Below are positions 10,062 to 22,630 of a stretch of 64,000 bases of DNA, one piece after another. The notes under the pieces were generated by a model. It worked only from the letters and a program-made list of their open reading frames with translations. It ran no database searches and was not told the DNA's origin. A program made the translations under genes and the position numbers. The DNA comes from Anaeramoeba flamelloides. Its lineage: Eukaryota; Metamonada; Anaeramoebidae. The stretch lies in NCBI GenBank assembly GCA_027625915.1, contig JANTQA010000008.1, positions 6,131,501 through 6,195,500 of the forward strand, in the 5' to 3' direction. Each line of letters starts with the position of its first letter. The stretch's first letter is position 1.

Positions 10062-11880
10062 TTTTTTTTTTTTTTTTATTTTTGAAGAGAGAAAATTGCT
10101 TTTCTCCTGTGTGCCCTAATTTCTAAACTTTTTTTTAGAAATTTTGTTAAAGAATCACAAATTTTATTATCACTTACTAATGATAATATATATGATGAAT
10201 TCTTTTTTATTAATAATATCTCCGATATTATTAATTTTTTTTATTTTTTTCAAAAAAATTCAGATATCCAGATTTTTTCGATTTATTTTATAGGCCGGAC
10301 AGTCCCATAAAAAATGATCGAAATCTTCAATGATATCAATATTTAACTTTTCTTTACATAAATCACAATTTTTATTTTTATTTTTACTTGTTACATAAGA
10401 GTACCTATTTAAACAATTAGTAAAATTTCGAAATTTTAGAATTGTTTTTGAAGCTTTCCAGTTTAAATATTTTTGTTGTTTGAAATTGCAATTTTGTTGT
10501 TTTATAATTTTTAGATATTGTTGAACTTTCCAACTAGGTGAATTTTCCAATTCGGTTAATCGAAAAACTTTTAATTCTAAATCTAATAATTTTAATCCCT
10601 TAGTGTGCCAATTAATATTTTCATTTTCCAATTTTCGAAAATTTAGTATTGTTTTTTAATTTTTTTAAATTTAAGAAATCTAATTTTTCTATCAATTTAT
10701 ATTTTCTTCGGTATATTTTTTAATCTAGCGAGATCAATTTTTGCTTCAGTTTTATAAATTAATCGAGGTGAATGGATATTAATTTGTAAGAAATTTGTGA
10801 CTGTTTTATTGATAAATCTATCAATTCTTTCAAAATCATTTTGTTTCAAGTCAAATATTTCAAGACCATAATAAAGTTGACTTAAAATGAGAGCTTTGAA
10901 AGAAGTTATTTTGACTCCATTGTTGAGTTTATTTTGTTGAAACAATCGATTAAGTGTTTCCAAGGACTTTTCCACTTTTTTGAAATTATATTCAAGATGC
11001 GTGTTTTTTTCTACAGTCAGTTTCACTTTTAAGGCACAAACTTTCTACGAAATTTAAGGCACATAAAAATCTCAAATTAAGGCACAAAATTTCGAATTTA
11101 TATTTTTACAAATGATTTTTACTAGAATCTGAATTTTGTGCCTTAATTTGAGTTTTTTATTGTGCCTTAAAATTTGTTGAAAGTTTGTGCCTTAAAAGTG
11201 AAACTGACTGTAACCAAATCCCAAGATAAAAAATATCTTTTAATTCTTTTTTATATTTGGTTTTTTTATTATGTGGGTTCATCCCGAATCTTTTTATTAT
11301 TTCAAAAATACTTTCTAAATTAATTTTTAGAGAGATTAATGGCCCTTTCATAATAAGAATAAGATCATCTGCATACATTTGAACATGAACAGCTAAAGTT
11401 TTTAACTTTTCTAGTAGGAAATGAGATATAAATGCGAAGAGAATTGGTGATAAGGGATCTCCTTGATAAACTCCAATTCCTTCTTTTTTTGTAATATCTC
11501 AAGAGCCAATTTTTAATTGTTTCATTTTTGATAAATTTTTTTAATAGATTGATATATTAACGAGTGTTGTATAGAGTCAAAACATTTTTGTATGTCTATA
11601 GTAACTACAAAGTATTCTGTATTTTTATTTTTATTTTTTATTTTTTTAAATTTTCTTAATAAATTTAAAACAGCAATTCTTGTTCCAAAATATTTTTTAA
11701 ATCCAAATTGTTTTTTTTGAAATCAAGTCCCATGAGTCTTGAATTCCAATGTATATTAATTTTAAAAAAAATCTTGGAAGAGATTGATTTATAGAGATAG
11801 AAAAAAAATTCTTTTAATTTGTTGTTAAAATTTATAAAAATGCCATGAATTTTAAACTCAAAACCCACTTTGTGTTGTTT
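10062..11880 (-). mobile_element. LINE (non-LTR retrotransposon) fragment A, 5'-truncated
   Basis: The minus strand encodes parts of a non-LTR reverse transcriptase. In order these are a palm segment with a VTIDIQKCFDSI motif (about 11580-11620), GVYQGDPLSPILF (about 11440-11480), the catalytic MYADD (about 11364-11378), a thumb-side block with FYLGIWL and LSQLYYGLEIFDL, and a C-terminal zinc-knuckle-like CDLC...DHFLWDCP motif (about 10300-10365). The 3' end is A-rich (T-run near 10062-10080 on the plus strand), as expected for LINE tails, and matches the 3' ends of fragments B and C. The reading frame has several breaks, so it is not functional; no endonuclease region is visible, consistent with 5' truncation. 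A MITE (11014-11210) is inserted in it. Confidence 0.9.
11014..11210. mobile_element. MITE family M, copy 1 (in LINE A)
   Basis: A 197-bp palindromic element starts CAGTCAGTTTCACTTTTAAG and ends with its inverse, flanked by TA on each side (11012-11013, 11211-11212). Each arm carries three copies of an AAGGCACAAA-type direct repeat about 28-30 bp apart. The ends and TA target fit a Tc1/mariner-derived non-autonomous element. If the element and one TA are set aside, the surrounding LINE frame reads straight through (FYLGIWL continuing into EKNTHLEYN), confirming the exact boundaries. Confidence 0.93.
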
Positions 11881-12206
11881 CGGCTTTTTAAAAATATAAA
11901 AATAAAGCTATTTTCATTGTTATTAAAACGAACCCCCCCATTTAGATGGATAAAAACAAAATTCCTCTTTTTCTAACCCTTTTAAGGCAATTATACCCAA
12001 CTAGTGTTTTAACTGTTATATTTCCCCGTTGTTTTTAAGTTTTTTCATATCTGGGAAACGGAAAGTCTGATTTCACCAGAATTCGAGAACTTTTTCAAAA
12101 AGCAAAAAACGAAACAACGAATGAAACGAAAAATATATATAAAAAAAGTGAAAAAACGGGTTTTTTTACATCTTTCACGTTTTTGAAACGAAAAGTCGTA
12201 TTACCT

Positions 12207-12313
<107 letters not shown>

Positions 12314-13439
12314 ATTAAAATAAAAATCTCTTTGGGGGTATTTGTATTTGTGTTTTGATTTTAAAAAATTAAGATGGGTGTTAATATCAATTAACCCAGT
12401 ATCCTTTTTTTGTATTTCAGCAGTTATTGATTTTTTTTAAAAAAAATATCGAATATATTTCTTTTTGAGATGCGAATGCTTTGAGAGAAAAATATATTCA
12501 GATGTTTTTTTTTTCAAAAAAAAATCAATAGCGGATGTTATATTTTGAGACCAAAAATATTAAAAAAATAGAAAATCTAAAACAAAAAATTTTTTAAAAT
12601 TTCAATTTTTTTTTTACACTTTGTGATCTTTGTCTGAAATAGTGATAAATTTTAAAAACAACAAATAAAATATATCATTCATTTGAAAATTTGTTCCAAA
12701 ATCTCATGGTACATTGGAACTTCATCTTAAATATATTTGTCTTCTGATTGGAATTGAATAGAGTGAAAGTGTGCACCATGAAACATAGTAACCAACAAAC
12801 TTTGCTCAAAAAATAAAAAATAATTTGTTATTTTCTATTTAAAAAATTCTGTCAATTTTTTTTTTTAAAAAAAATAAAAAATGAAACGAAATTTTTCCAA
12901 TTTCTATTAATAAATTACCTACTTTTTTAAAACTATTTTAGTCATCAAAAGTTAAAAGTTTTAATTCGAAAACTCTACATTTTTTTTCATTTTAAAGCAC
13001 CAATTAATAAGATTTTTAGTGAAAAGAAATATTAAAATTCTACCAATTTTTTTTTTTTGGAAAAAATGATTCAATATTTTTTCAACTAGAAATTTTAACT
13101 TTTCTCATTTGAATTTTCAATCCCAGAAAAAAACTTATTACAGCACTTTAAATCATTAATCAAGATATTTTTATTTTGATAAAAATCTCCAAATTTTTAT
13201 TAAATTTTAGCTTATTTTTTTCTATCCAGAAATGAAAAGCTTATACCAATTCAACAACATTTGGTAAACAATATCAAATATAACAAGTGATGTAGATCTC
13301 AAAAATATAGCATCATTTTTTATATTTTTTCTAATATTTTTTCTTGAGAAAAATAACATATATATTTATTCAAGTATTTTGAAAAAATAAAAAAAAAAAA
13401 AAACAATATTTTATGGTACAAAGTGAGGTAATCTTAAAG

Positions 13440-13640
13440 TCAATGAAAAATTTTGGGGGTATAAGGTTATTTAATGATGATTATCGCCTTATGTCCATTA
13501 ATAATTAATATACAATGTAATTCAAAGTAAGGAATATTAGTACTCGATTTCTTAAATTTCTCTAAAAAAGGTTTCTCAATATTCGAGAACAATAAATTAT
13601 TAGATTTTTTACTTATCATCACTATTAGAAATTATTTTTT
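13440..13640 (+). repeat. TIR repeat D, fragment D1
   Basis: It resembles the left end of repeat D (compare 51063-51420 and 62555-63327). Shared blocks include AATATTAGTACTCGATTTCT, ACAATAAATTATTAGATTTT and ATCACTATTA. Only the left part is recognisable. Confidence 0.5.
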
Positions 13641-13863
13641 TGAGATTTTTTTATTTGAATTTACAGAATCGAAATCAAAAAAATAGAAAAGAAAATAATA
13701 ATATTTCAATATTTGAAAATGAAGATTTGGTATCTATGTTAGTTGATATTTTTTTTAGTTTTTTGGTTTTAGGTTTTATTCAAAAAACATCAACTAAACT
13801 AAAAAAAATTATTAATTTTGATCCTATTTTATGAAATTCGTTATAATTTTAATATATTTTTAA

Positions 13864-15072
13864 TAGTGGTTTTGATGATAACATACTTAATTCACAATAA
13901 AGTTACAAAAATCGCAATAATTTCTATCAAATCGAGATAATATCAGAAAATTGCGATATTCAATATTATCGCGATAATATAACAAATTGCGATAATTTTA
14001 TAAAATCGCGATAAATGCCAAAATATCGTGATTAAAAAGTAATCGCGATAAAATAGTCAATGAGTTTTGGGCTAATTGTGAAATATTTTTACAAAAAAAT
14101 TTTTTTTGATCAAAAAATAGCTTCGGTGAAATAAAATTCATTCTTTGAAAAAACAACAAAAAAGATACTTGATTGGATCAAGGATCAGATCAAAGAGTTT
14201 TGTTGTGCTTTCATTTTGTTTGGTTGTCAAACCTATCGATCCTTTAAGATCAACAACAATAAGAACTAAAGAGAAATAAATATTTTTTCCGTTAATCATG
14301 GTGTTGGAAATTGCTTTGAATAATTAGCCAATAAATCAACCAACCCATTATCTGTTCTTTAAAGAATGTGTTCTTGGGTTAAAACATTTTCAATATTCTC
14401 CAAAAGCTAAAAGGGGTTGATAAACTTTTCAAAAGCTTACACTACATCCTTGCCAGATGATCACCAATTTTTAAGATTTTTTATAGATTTGTCTTCGTGT
14501 TTTTCTTCTTTGAGCATCTCTGTATTTAACCGAAAACACAATTAAAGCTTGTGGGTTTTGTTTGACCTATCACCAATAAGAAGGAAAATTATTCTTTTTT
14601 GCTATTTAAAATTGGTGAAGGTAACAACTCCATTTTAAGAAAAACACATATATTTTATATTCAATTATATTGTTGAAATGGGTAGTTATTAGTTTGATCA
14701 TAAACTTTGGTTGAGAATTTATATTTTGTTAAAAAAAAAATGAAAAGAAAAAATTTTTCTGTTTCCACAACACACAGTCTTATTCGCATGTAAAAAGTTT
14801 TTGGTCTTTCAAAACTTTCAAAAACTTGAAGACAGTTCACAACTCTTACAAACACTTTCAAACATTTATTAAAGGGGAAAAGTGATGTAAAAGTCTCAAG
14901 ACTTTGTAAAGATCAAGAGATTTTTTTAAAAGGTAATTACAAAAAAATAGTTTTTCATTTTTTCGCGATAATGTGAATATCGCGATAAAGTTTGACTAAT
15001 CGCGATTTTTTTAATAATATCACGATTTTATTGTTAATATCAGGATAATATATGTTATCATCAAAACCTCTA
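13864..15072. mobile_element. hAT-like non-autonomous DNA transposon
   Basis: A 1.2-kb element has 22-bp terminal inverted repeats that differ at one base: TAGTGGTTTTGATGATAACA.. at the left, TAGAGGTTTTGATGATAACA.. read inward from the right. Just inside each end is a cluster of ATCGCGATAA-type motifs (about ten variants at 13910-14060, four or five at 14960-15050), like transposase-binding subterminal repeats. TAGTG/TAGAG fits the YARNG terminal consensus of hAT elements. The 8-bp flanks (ATTTTTAA, ATATTTCA) agree at 6 of 8 positions, a possible worn hAT-size target duplication. There is no transposase frame; the interior (14060-14950) has no long ORF. Confidence 0.75.
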
Positions 15073-16831
15073 ATATTTCAGAAAATATTTATCAAAAATA
15101 ATCCCTGTTTTAATTAATTATTTGATTAAATATTTATAGAATTGTTTACATAAATCATCAATTTCGAGACTAATATAAGACGTCTTCCGAATATTGGTGT
15201 CTTTAGATTGGCGGTTTATCCTTTTAATTTGTCTACAAAATTAGTGAAATAGAAATTTTTTTTTCTCTTTAGTTCTTGACTTTTTTTACTCCTGATAAAT
15301 TCAAATAAATATCTGAAAATTTAAAATTTTTTTTAACAATTTTTAAAACTTTTTTTACAAAATTTTTGAATAAAGTATTCTATTGTTGAAATGTTAGGAA
15401 ATTTGGTAAAATTATTTTGCACTTCAAGTGGTTCCTTTTCTTGATTTTTTTTAACGTTGAGCTCCTAGATTACAAAAATGGAAAGTGAACTAAAAATTGT
15501 ATGAAATAAATTTGAATTTATCAGTAATTCAAAAGAACATTTTTAATTGATCAAATAAACTTATAGTACTATATTACTAATTGAATTTTGAGAAATATTG
15601 AAAAAATTGTGAACTACTATGGTTTAACCTCCATACAAACATAGTTTGATTTTAGACTTCTATTTGGTTGAGGTTAATCTCTTCATAAATGAAAAATTGA
15701 AATAATATAAAAAATATTCACAAAAGAACATAAAGATATTGTTTGAACAACTAACAATAATTCTAATGGTATTGAAAAAATACACAAACAAGAATCAGCT
15801 AATTATATAGATTTTCCAAACATTAATGGGCTAGTGACTCTTATTTATATTGTTTTCTCAAAGATAGTGGAGTAATTATTTAACCAAAGATCCAATCAAA
15901 CCCGATATGTAACATCATTTATGAACTTTAGAGAGATGTATTATCATTTTTAAAAGAGTTCATTTTCCCAATAAAATTGACAGTCAAAAGAACAAGATCC
16001 TTTATTGGTTGGGTTGATAGATCAAATTAGAAAAAAAGGGAAAAATTTACAAAAAAAAATATATTTTGAAGAAATCTCACTTTTAGTAATTTATGAGAGT
16101 CTGTATGAACAAATAACATTGAAATTTTACATCTTAGATTTGAAAATACAATAAAAATAAATCAAATATTGAATCACTGAAATCTAAAAAAAATTGATCA
16201 TTTATTTTATTCACAAATATTTCTGAAATTTCTTGATATTTAAAAGATTGGGCAATAATCTTTTTCAAATACTCAGAGTGTAAACAAGGAATTATTTGTA
16301 TTAAAATCAGTTATTTGATAATATCTATTAATATTTTTTATATTAGAATTATTTATTAGAATTTGTTTAATTAGTTTTTAAATCTTTAAAAAATCAAGAA
16401 ATAATTGTAAAGTATATTGATACATTTAATCTTGGATTTTTAATAAATCACTGAAATAAATAAGATTGGGTTCTTAACTTTTTATTATTAATAATCAAAT
16501 TAAAAATTATTTCTTTAGATTATAAGTTTAATAATCGAGGTTTTAAAAAAAGTATTTTGGGGAAAATATTTAATTTGATACTTTGATTTTTATTTTTTCG
16601 ATTTTTTTGGCCAATAAAGAGAAAAAATTGATTTGAACTGTTCTTTGAATCAAAAAATTATCTTTTTTTCAGTTAAAAATAATTTATCTAATTTTTTTAA
16701 AATAAAATTGATTTTTTATACTGGGTTATTTTAGAACCTAGTAGTTTATTTTTTAAAGTGCATTTTTGTACACTTCCTTTACAGATAATAAGATTTCTTT
16801 TTTCTTTCAATGGAAATAATTTTTTTTAAGC

Positions 16832-17007
16832 AACTAATCTCAATTCTTTTTTTACCTAAATTTAATAGAGATTGTGAAAATTAATTGACAATTACTTAGG
16901 TTTGAAAATCCCGATTTATTTTCGATATTAAAGATATTTCTATATAAGTAATCCTTATTTAGAAATTGGTCAAAAAAAAAAATAATATATAGAGACTAGT
17001 CCCTTAA
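16832..17007 (+). repeat. Repeat G, copy 1
   Basis: About 175 bp running from ACTAATCTCAATT through a TTACCTAAATTTAATAGAGA block and a TAATCCTTATTTAGAAATTGG block to GAGACTAGTCCCTTAA. The ends are imperfect inverted copies (GACTAATCTC versus GACTAGTCTC on the other strand). It is also found at 37410-37584, 52165-52290 (inverted) and, shortened, 53053-53107. It is probably a small MITE. Confidence 0.7.
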
Positions 17008-18063
17008 AAAATCCAGAAAAATGTTGAATTTTGAACTTTTTAAAAATTAGAAAAAAGGATCCCTATTTTAAAAAATAATAATTCATTTCATAAAATAGTA
17101 TTAAAAGTAAGTTTGGTCTTTTAGTGATCAGATTTTCACATCTTTTTTCAATTTCAAGATGTGGTAAAATTTAATTGAAATTGTAATTAGGTTTGCTTGT
17201 AGAATTTTTTTTAGTTTATTAGTACCTTACAGAAAATATTCAAATTAAATGAAATAATAAATATTTTTTCTTTTTCATAAACAAACGTATCAACATTTCT
17301 ATATGTTTCAATAAAAAAAGGAACAAAATTTTCATTTGGTTTCCAAAATAATTAGTTCCATAGATATATAATATATCATCAAAGCCCCCAATTCAAGAAG
17401 AGGAAATTAATAATTCAAGTTTCTGTTGAGTATTAAAAATTGAAATATTTTAGGATGTATTAAATCTTTTTTTGGAATGGTGAATGAAAATTTTAATCTT
17501 GTAGATTTTGTAATTAACAGTAGTTTCATCTTCTTCAATTAAATTCCCTCTTTCAAAAATCTAATAATACTAAAATATCTTCACATTAAAATCTTGACAT
17601 TATAAAAAAAATTTTAAATTGTTTGCTCTTTGAGATAATAATTTGTTTTGAAAATTTGAAAAACAATAATCCCTGAAAATAAATAGGGAATAAAAAACAT
17701 CCTAAACTCTCAAAATTTCAATCTTGAACAAAATTTAGATTTCTCTATTAATTGATATTTTTACTTTAATTTCTTAGAATCTGAAAAATCAGGAGTTTTC
17801 ATTTTTTTTTGTTTAATCTTTACTGTTTATTTTTGAAAAGGTAAATTCAATCCTTTTATATCACAAACACAATACTCTTTTCCTAAAAAATACAGGGAAA
17901 GTGTTTAACCAAAATCAAACCCGTGTTGTTTATCTAAAATAAAAAAACTTTTTTTTTTTTACTTTATTGCTTTTTTTTTTTTTTTTTTTTTTTCCTTTCA
18001 AAAACAAAAAACAAAAAAAAAAAAAAAAAAAAAAAAAAATTAAATGTGCTTTATTTAATAGAA

Positions 18064-18867
18064 ATGAAACTTAATATTGCAAACCCAGTCACTGGATTAC
18101 AAAAAGTCATTGACATTGATGACGAAAGAAAGCTTGCTTATTTCTGGGAAAAACGTATCAGCCAAGAGATCATTGGAGATCCCCTTGGAGAAGAATTCAA
18201 GGGATACATTTTTAAAATCACAGGAGGAAATGACAAGCAAGGTTTCCCAATGATGCAAGGTGTCCTTGTTTCCACCCGTGCAAGACTCTTATTAAGAGAA
18301 GGTCATCCATGTTATCGCCCAAAAAGAAAAGGTGAAAGAATTCGACGAAACGTCAGAGGATGTATCTTGGGACCCGATCTAGGTGTTATCAATTTAATTG
18401 TTGTCAAAAAGGGTGAAAACGACATTGCCGGTCTTACCGACAGCATTGTCCCAAGAAGACTCGGGCCAAAAAGAGCAAACAACATCAGAAAATTATTTGC
18501 TTTAAAGAAAGACGAAGACGTCCGTAAGTATGCCATCAGAAGAGAAGTGCAACCAAAAAACGAAGGCGGCAAAATTAAAACCAAGGCACCAAAAATCCAA
18601 AGACTTATCACCCCAAAGCTTTTGAGAAGAAAACGTGAAAAGATCTCACAAAAGAGAGCCAGATTCCTCAAGAACAAAAAACAAAAGGAATGGTACAAAA
18701 ACATCGTTAAGCAAAGAAGAAAAGAAGCTACAAGATATCAAAGGAGAAAAGACGCCAAAAATAGGTCTGAAAAGGATATTGCTCATCTTAAAAAGAAAAA
18801 GGAACGTAAAAAAAAGAGAAGACTCATTAGAAAAGAAAAAAGAAAAATGAATAAGCAACAAAAATAA
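18064..18867 (+). CDS. RPS6: 40S ribosomal protein eS6
   Basis: A 267-residue, intronless protein matches eS6 along its length. It opens [20 protein letters not shown], continues with [57 protein letters not shown] and [19 protein letters not shown], and ends in a very basic Lys/Arg-rich tail. eS6 is a component of the small ribosomal subunit; in other eukaryotes its C-terminal serines are phosphorylated by S6 kinase, but here the last 40 residues are almost all basic and I see no clear C-terminal serine cluster, as in some other protists. The start is placed at ATG 18064 because family members begin MKLN; the frame stays open six codons further to a GTG at 18046, which has no support. Codons are less AT-biased than in neighbouring genes, as expected for a highly expressed gene. 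Long T and A tracts lie just upstream (17945-18039). Confidence 0.98.
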   Translation: MKLNIANPVTGLQKVIDIDDERKLAYFWEKRISQEIIGDPLGEEFKGYIFKITGGNDKQGFPMMQGVLVSTRARLLLREGHPCYRPKRKGERIRRNVRGCILGPDLGVINLIVVKKGENDIAGLTDSIVPRRLGPKRANNIRKLFALKKDEDVRKYAIRREVQPKNEGGKIKTKAPKIQRLITPKLLRRKREKISQKRARFLKNKKQKEWYKNIVKQRRKEATRYQRRKDAKNRSEKDIAHLKKKKERKKKRRLIRKEKRKMNKQQK

Positions 18868-21189
18868 ACAATTTCGAACAAAGCAAGAACAAAAATCTTC
18901 AAAAATTGAGTTTCAAATTCAATTAGATTAATTATTTTCGTTTGTTTAATCATATCATATCCTTTTTGATTAAAATCCTTTAAATAAATTGAAATAATTT
19001 AAATAATTTATTATCTATCATATCTCATTATTTGATGTTGATATTTGGTAAAAATTATTTGGTTTTAGAGAACAAGTATTATAGAACTTTTTATTTTTTT
19101 TTTTATATAAAAAAAATATTCTACCACAAAAACAGAAACAAATAAATCCGATAAAATATTTTATTCATTTATCATCTTTTTCTTTTCTTTTTCTTTTCTT
19201 TTTCTTTTTCTATATCAGGATTACTCTTGTCTCAACTATAAAATGGAAAAACGAGAGAATTCGAATTCTAAAGTAAATTTTCCTTTTTTATAACCAATAA
19301 TGATCCATCCATATTTTTTAACAAGATTTAAAAAGCATCCTTCTTTAACAAAAGATTGATCTTGATGTCTACTAATATCACTATAGAAACCAATAAAATC
19401 CATCTTTTATTGATCCAAAAGCATATAATTCTTTTTAGAATATTCAATCAGAGTTCAAATTTTGATTCTTTTTCGAAAAAAACTTCAAATAATTCTTTTT
19501 TTTGATTCCATGAATGGAAAGGATTCTTGTTTATTTTAATGAAAAGTTTCAACTTATTTATTGTGTTATTGTGGTTTTCATAGAATCCCATCATTATCAA
19601 AATTTAATAATAAAGATTTTTTTTATTTTATTTGAAAACATTTAATATTTTTCAAAAAAAAAATAAATATTTGAGGTTTTTCTACAAGATATTTTCGTTT
19701 TAATCATCTTTTGGAGAATCCCTATATAATATACTTATTCTTTATTTGAAAATTATTGTACTTTGGAATGTAATTAAAGATATTTTTTAATTTATTAATA
19801 GGGTTTTGATTCCAAAGAAGTAATTCGTTTTTTGTTTTCGTGGAATCAGAAGAAAACAATATTTGATTATTTTAAAAAAAATATTCGGAAAGGTAATTTA
19901 ACAAGAAGAAAATTATGTGAAACCAATTTCATTGTCAATTTTTTTCATATCATAATTCCAAATTGTACATTACTGTGTTTCTAAAAAAAATCCAAAAATA
20001 GATTTAGTTTGTGAATTCTGATTCCAATTGTTAATACCAACCAATTTCTTATTTAAATTTATATTTAATAGTATATCATTTTTAAATCATTTAGTAATAA
20101 ATATACTTTGAAAAAATTTTTTTAAAATATTTTAATATTACTCAAATAAATATATATATTGAGATTTTTTCTTCTCGATGTCAAAGTTTTGGGTGTTTTT
20201 TCATTAATTCCAATGTTCATTTGGTTTTCTCCATAAAAAAAAAAAAGTTTTTTTTTACTTAAAAATAGAATCAGAAAATTATTTTTTTTTAAAAAGTACC
20301 TTTTGTAACATATTAAAAAAAAACCTGTTTTTGATTCTTTTAACTCAGAATAAAATAGTTTTTATAGTTTTTTGAAAACAATATTCTTAATGAATACTTT
20401 ATAAGGTAGAAATTTCCATGAAAGCCAATTCTGAGGTAATAATTTTAATCTTGAGGTTCCCTTTATTAAATTTTTGAGATTCTAAAAAAATATAAAATGG
20501 GATCTTTTTGGAAACCCTCTTAAGGGAATACCGAAAAAAACTAAATTACCCACCTAGTCGGGAATATCCATTAATTTGTATCCTTCCAATTATAATTCTA
20601 AAAAGTAAAAAAAATAGAAAAATCCTTGGTAGTGGATCCTGTTGTCATAATAACTTATAATCCAAAATTCAAAAATCAATATATTAATTTTATAAGAATA
20701 TGAAAAACTTTATTATTTCAAAACCATCAATTTCGAAAAAACTTTTTCATCCAGAATTTAAAGGAAAAAAGAAAAATAGTTGTGTTTTCAAATCTCTAAG
20801 ATCATCCCAATTTTTAATATTAATACTCTTTAATTTTGGTTTTTTTTTCAAAAATACATTATAAAATTTTCACAAATAAAAAATTAAAAAAAAAAAAAAA
20901 AAAAAAGAACAATGAAAAAGGTAGGAAAAAGGTATTAAAGTCAAAATATATTTGAACTTTTTAACTTCTATTTAAAAAATAAATAAAAATATAATGTCAT
21001 TTTAAATCCGGCAACCATCGAGTTTTTCAATAACAATTTCCTGAAATCAAGAAAAATATTTTTTTTTATTATTTTTTCAAGTAATGAGTTGAAAAAAAAA
21101 ATCAGAGAAAGAGGTGCAAAATAATCTATAATTCAACTCGCGATGATAAAATGAAGCCTTGTATAAAGAATTAGAAAATCAAAAAAAAA
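18868..21189. other. Gene-free stretch between eS6 and ADP-glucokinase 3' ends
   Basis: The two flanking genes converge here, so it should contain both 3' UTRs; AATAAA-like strings are too common in this AT-rich DNA to pick signals. There is a CTTTT-rich tract at about 19170-19212. A line of motifs around 20515-20580 (TTGGAAACCCTCTTAAGGG, ACCCACCTAGTCGGG) is locally richer in C and G, but I cannot assign it. No gene is seen. Confidence 0.55.
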
Positions 21190-22630
21190 TTAATTTTTTT
21201 TTTTTTTCTTATTGCTGTTCATAAACCCAGTGATTGAAATGGCATCACCGAGACCAACTGTTTTAATTGGTATTTTGCAAGGGGCCACTGGTGCCCAAAA
21301 GAATTTAATATTTTGGATATTAAAATCTCTCATTATTCCATCGTTATTCCAATTAACTTGGTCCAATTTCCATGATCTTTCGTTAAATTCTAACTTTTCT
21401 GTGGCAAAATTTTCCATCTCAATTGCTTCTTCGAGGGTAAATCCAGATGCCTGGGTTGAAGCCTTTAAAGATCCCGCGGCAACTGCGTTATATGAATCTT
21501 CCCAAATATCAGGGTTTTGGCCGATCATGTGATAGCCTAAGCAATGGAAATGGATCCTTGACAATTTGGTATTTTCAAACTTTGAAAATGTGTCGTACAT
21601 CACTTGGGAAATCAATTTAATTGGGGGCGATGAGTTTCGGATTGATTCAATTTCTTCATTGGAGTATTTCCCCAACGAAATCGCAATTGAAGAGAGTTCT
21701 TGTTCATTGATACCGACGGAGTCAATCAAGGGAAGCACTTTATTGAGGATTTTTTCCAAGAACCCAAGATTGGCGACCGAGGCAAATTCAAAATGCAAGG
21801 GGATCTCTGGATCCAGGGTTTTGATGTTGTCTGCAAATTGATCAACTAATTGCAACCGGTCTTGCTTTTCGAGCCCATCGCCCAAATGGATCCCAGTGGC
21901 AACAATGTCTGTTGGCTGATAGGATGTTATTTGGCTTTTAAAGAGCTTCATTGTTTTCATTTTGGCATTGAAATAGTCATTCGAAATGATAAACCTGTTG
22001 GTTCTGCCTGCGGTCAACCCCCCAAAGCTCGATCCCTCCTTGTACTCCAAGATTAAATGGATTTGATCGCTATTTTCGCCAAATTCAATTCCGTTTTCAA
22101 TGTACCATTTTTCCAATTTTTGTTGGTTCTCTTTCTTCGTCTCTTCGCCAACAAACTCGCATTTTGGGAATTCCACCTTTTTGTGAATCAATTTCTCCAA
22201 AATGGGTCCCTTAATGCCTGCCAATAGCACGGGTATCCCGTTTTCGCTCAGTGAATTTGCCATTAACCCGGCATTGCCACCTAAAAGAAATTTGTGATCA
22301 ATATTCTCAATGAAAAATGTTGTCAATTTCTTGTACAGTTTTGAATCAGTGACAAACCTTTCCGCAGCTCTTCCATCTTTGAAATGGAATTTAAAGACAG
22401 AGATCAGATCTTCAATTGTCGTTATCTCTTTACAATCTTTGGCCTCAAGGGTTGAAATATCCAGGTTGTTCATTTCAATGTATTTGTTGAAAAAATCGAC
22501 AGCGGGCAGGACTACATCAAGGTTGACATTGTACCCAATTGCAAATCGCTTCGAGTTGGAGACATTATTTTCAATTTCCTTTAATAGTTTTGTCCAGACT
22601 TGTTCAACTTTTGGTATATTTTTTGAAACA
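21190..22630 (-). CDS. ADPGK: ADP-dependent glucokinase (ADPGK family)
   Basis: This enzyme phosphorylates glucose to glucose-6-phosphate using ADP, giving AMP. Family blocks on the minus strand include FAIGYNVNLDVVL near the start, HLILEYKEGSSFGGL, NRFIISND, SVGINEQELSSIA, LSRIHFHCLGYHMIGQ, and near the end the catalytic TVGLGDAISITGF motif with the GLGD aspartate that acts as base in this ribokinase-fold family. The first in-frame ATG (22473) falls after the conserved VNLD block, so it cannot be the true start. The frame stays open upstream to about 22632 without an ATG. A candidate five-base first exon (ATGAG, 22845-22841) followed by a GTATTTG donor and an AAAAG acceptor (intron 22631-22840) would give MSVSKNIPKVEQVW..., in phase; this is inference. 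Total length is then about 480 residues, like animal ADPGK (about 497). No secretory signal is visible. Confidence 0.95.

Noticed and set aside
13640-13834. 64-codon plus-strand frame
   Set aside because: It begins at the end of a repeat D fragment and shows no recognisable motif; it is probably chance.
18046-18063. Six-codon N-terminal extension of eS6 from a GTG
   Set aside because: Family members begin MKLN at the following ATG; GTG starts are not expected in a eukaryotic nuclear gene.
18312-18704. 130-codon minus-strand frame across eS6
   Set aside because: It is the antisense shadow of the eS6 coding region, with no independent support.
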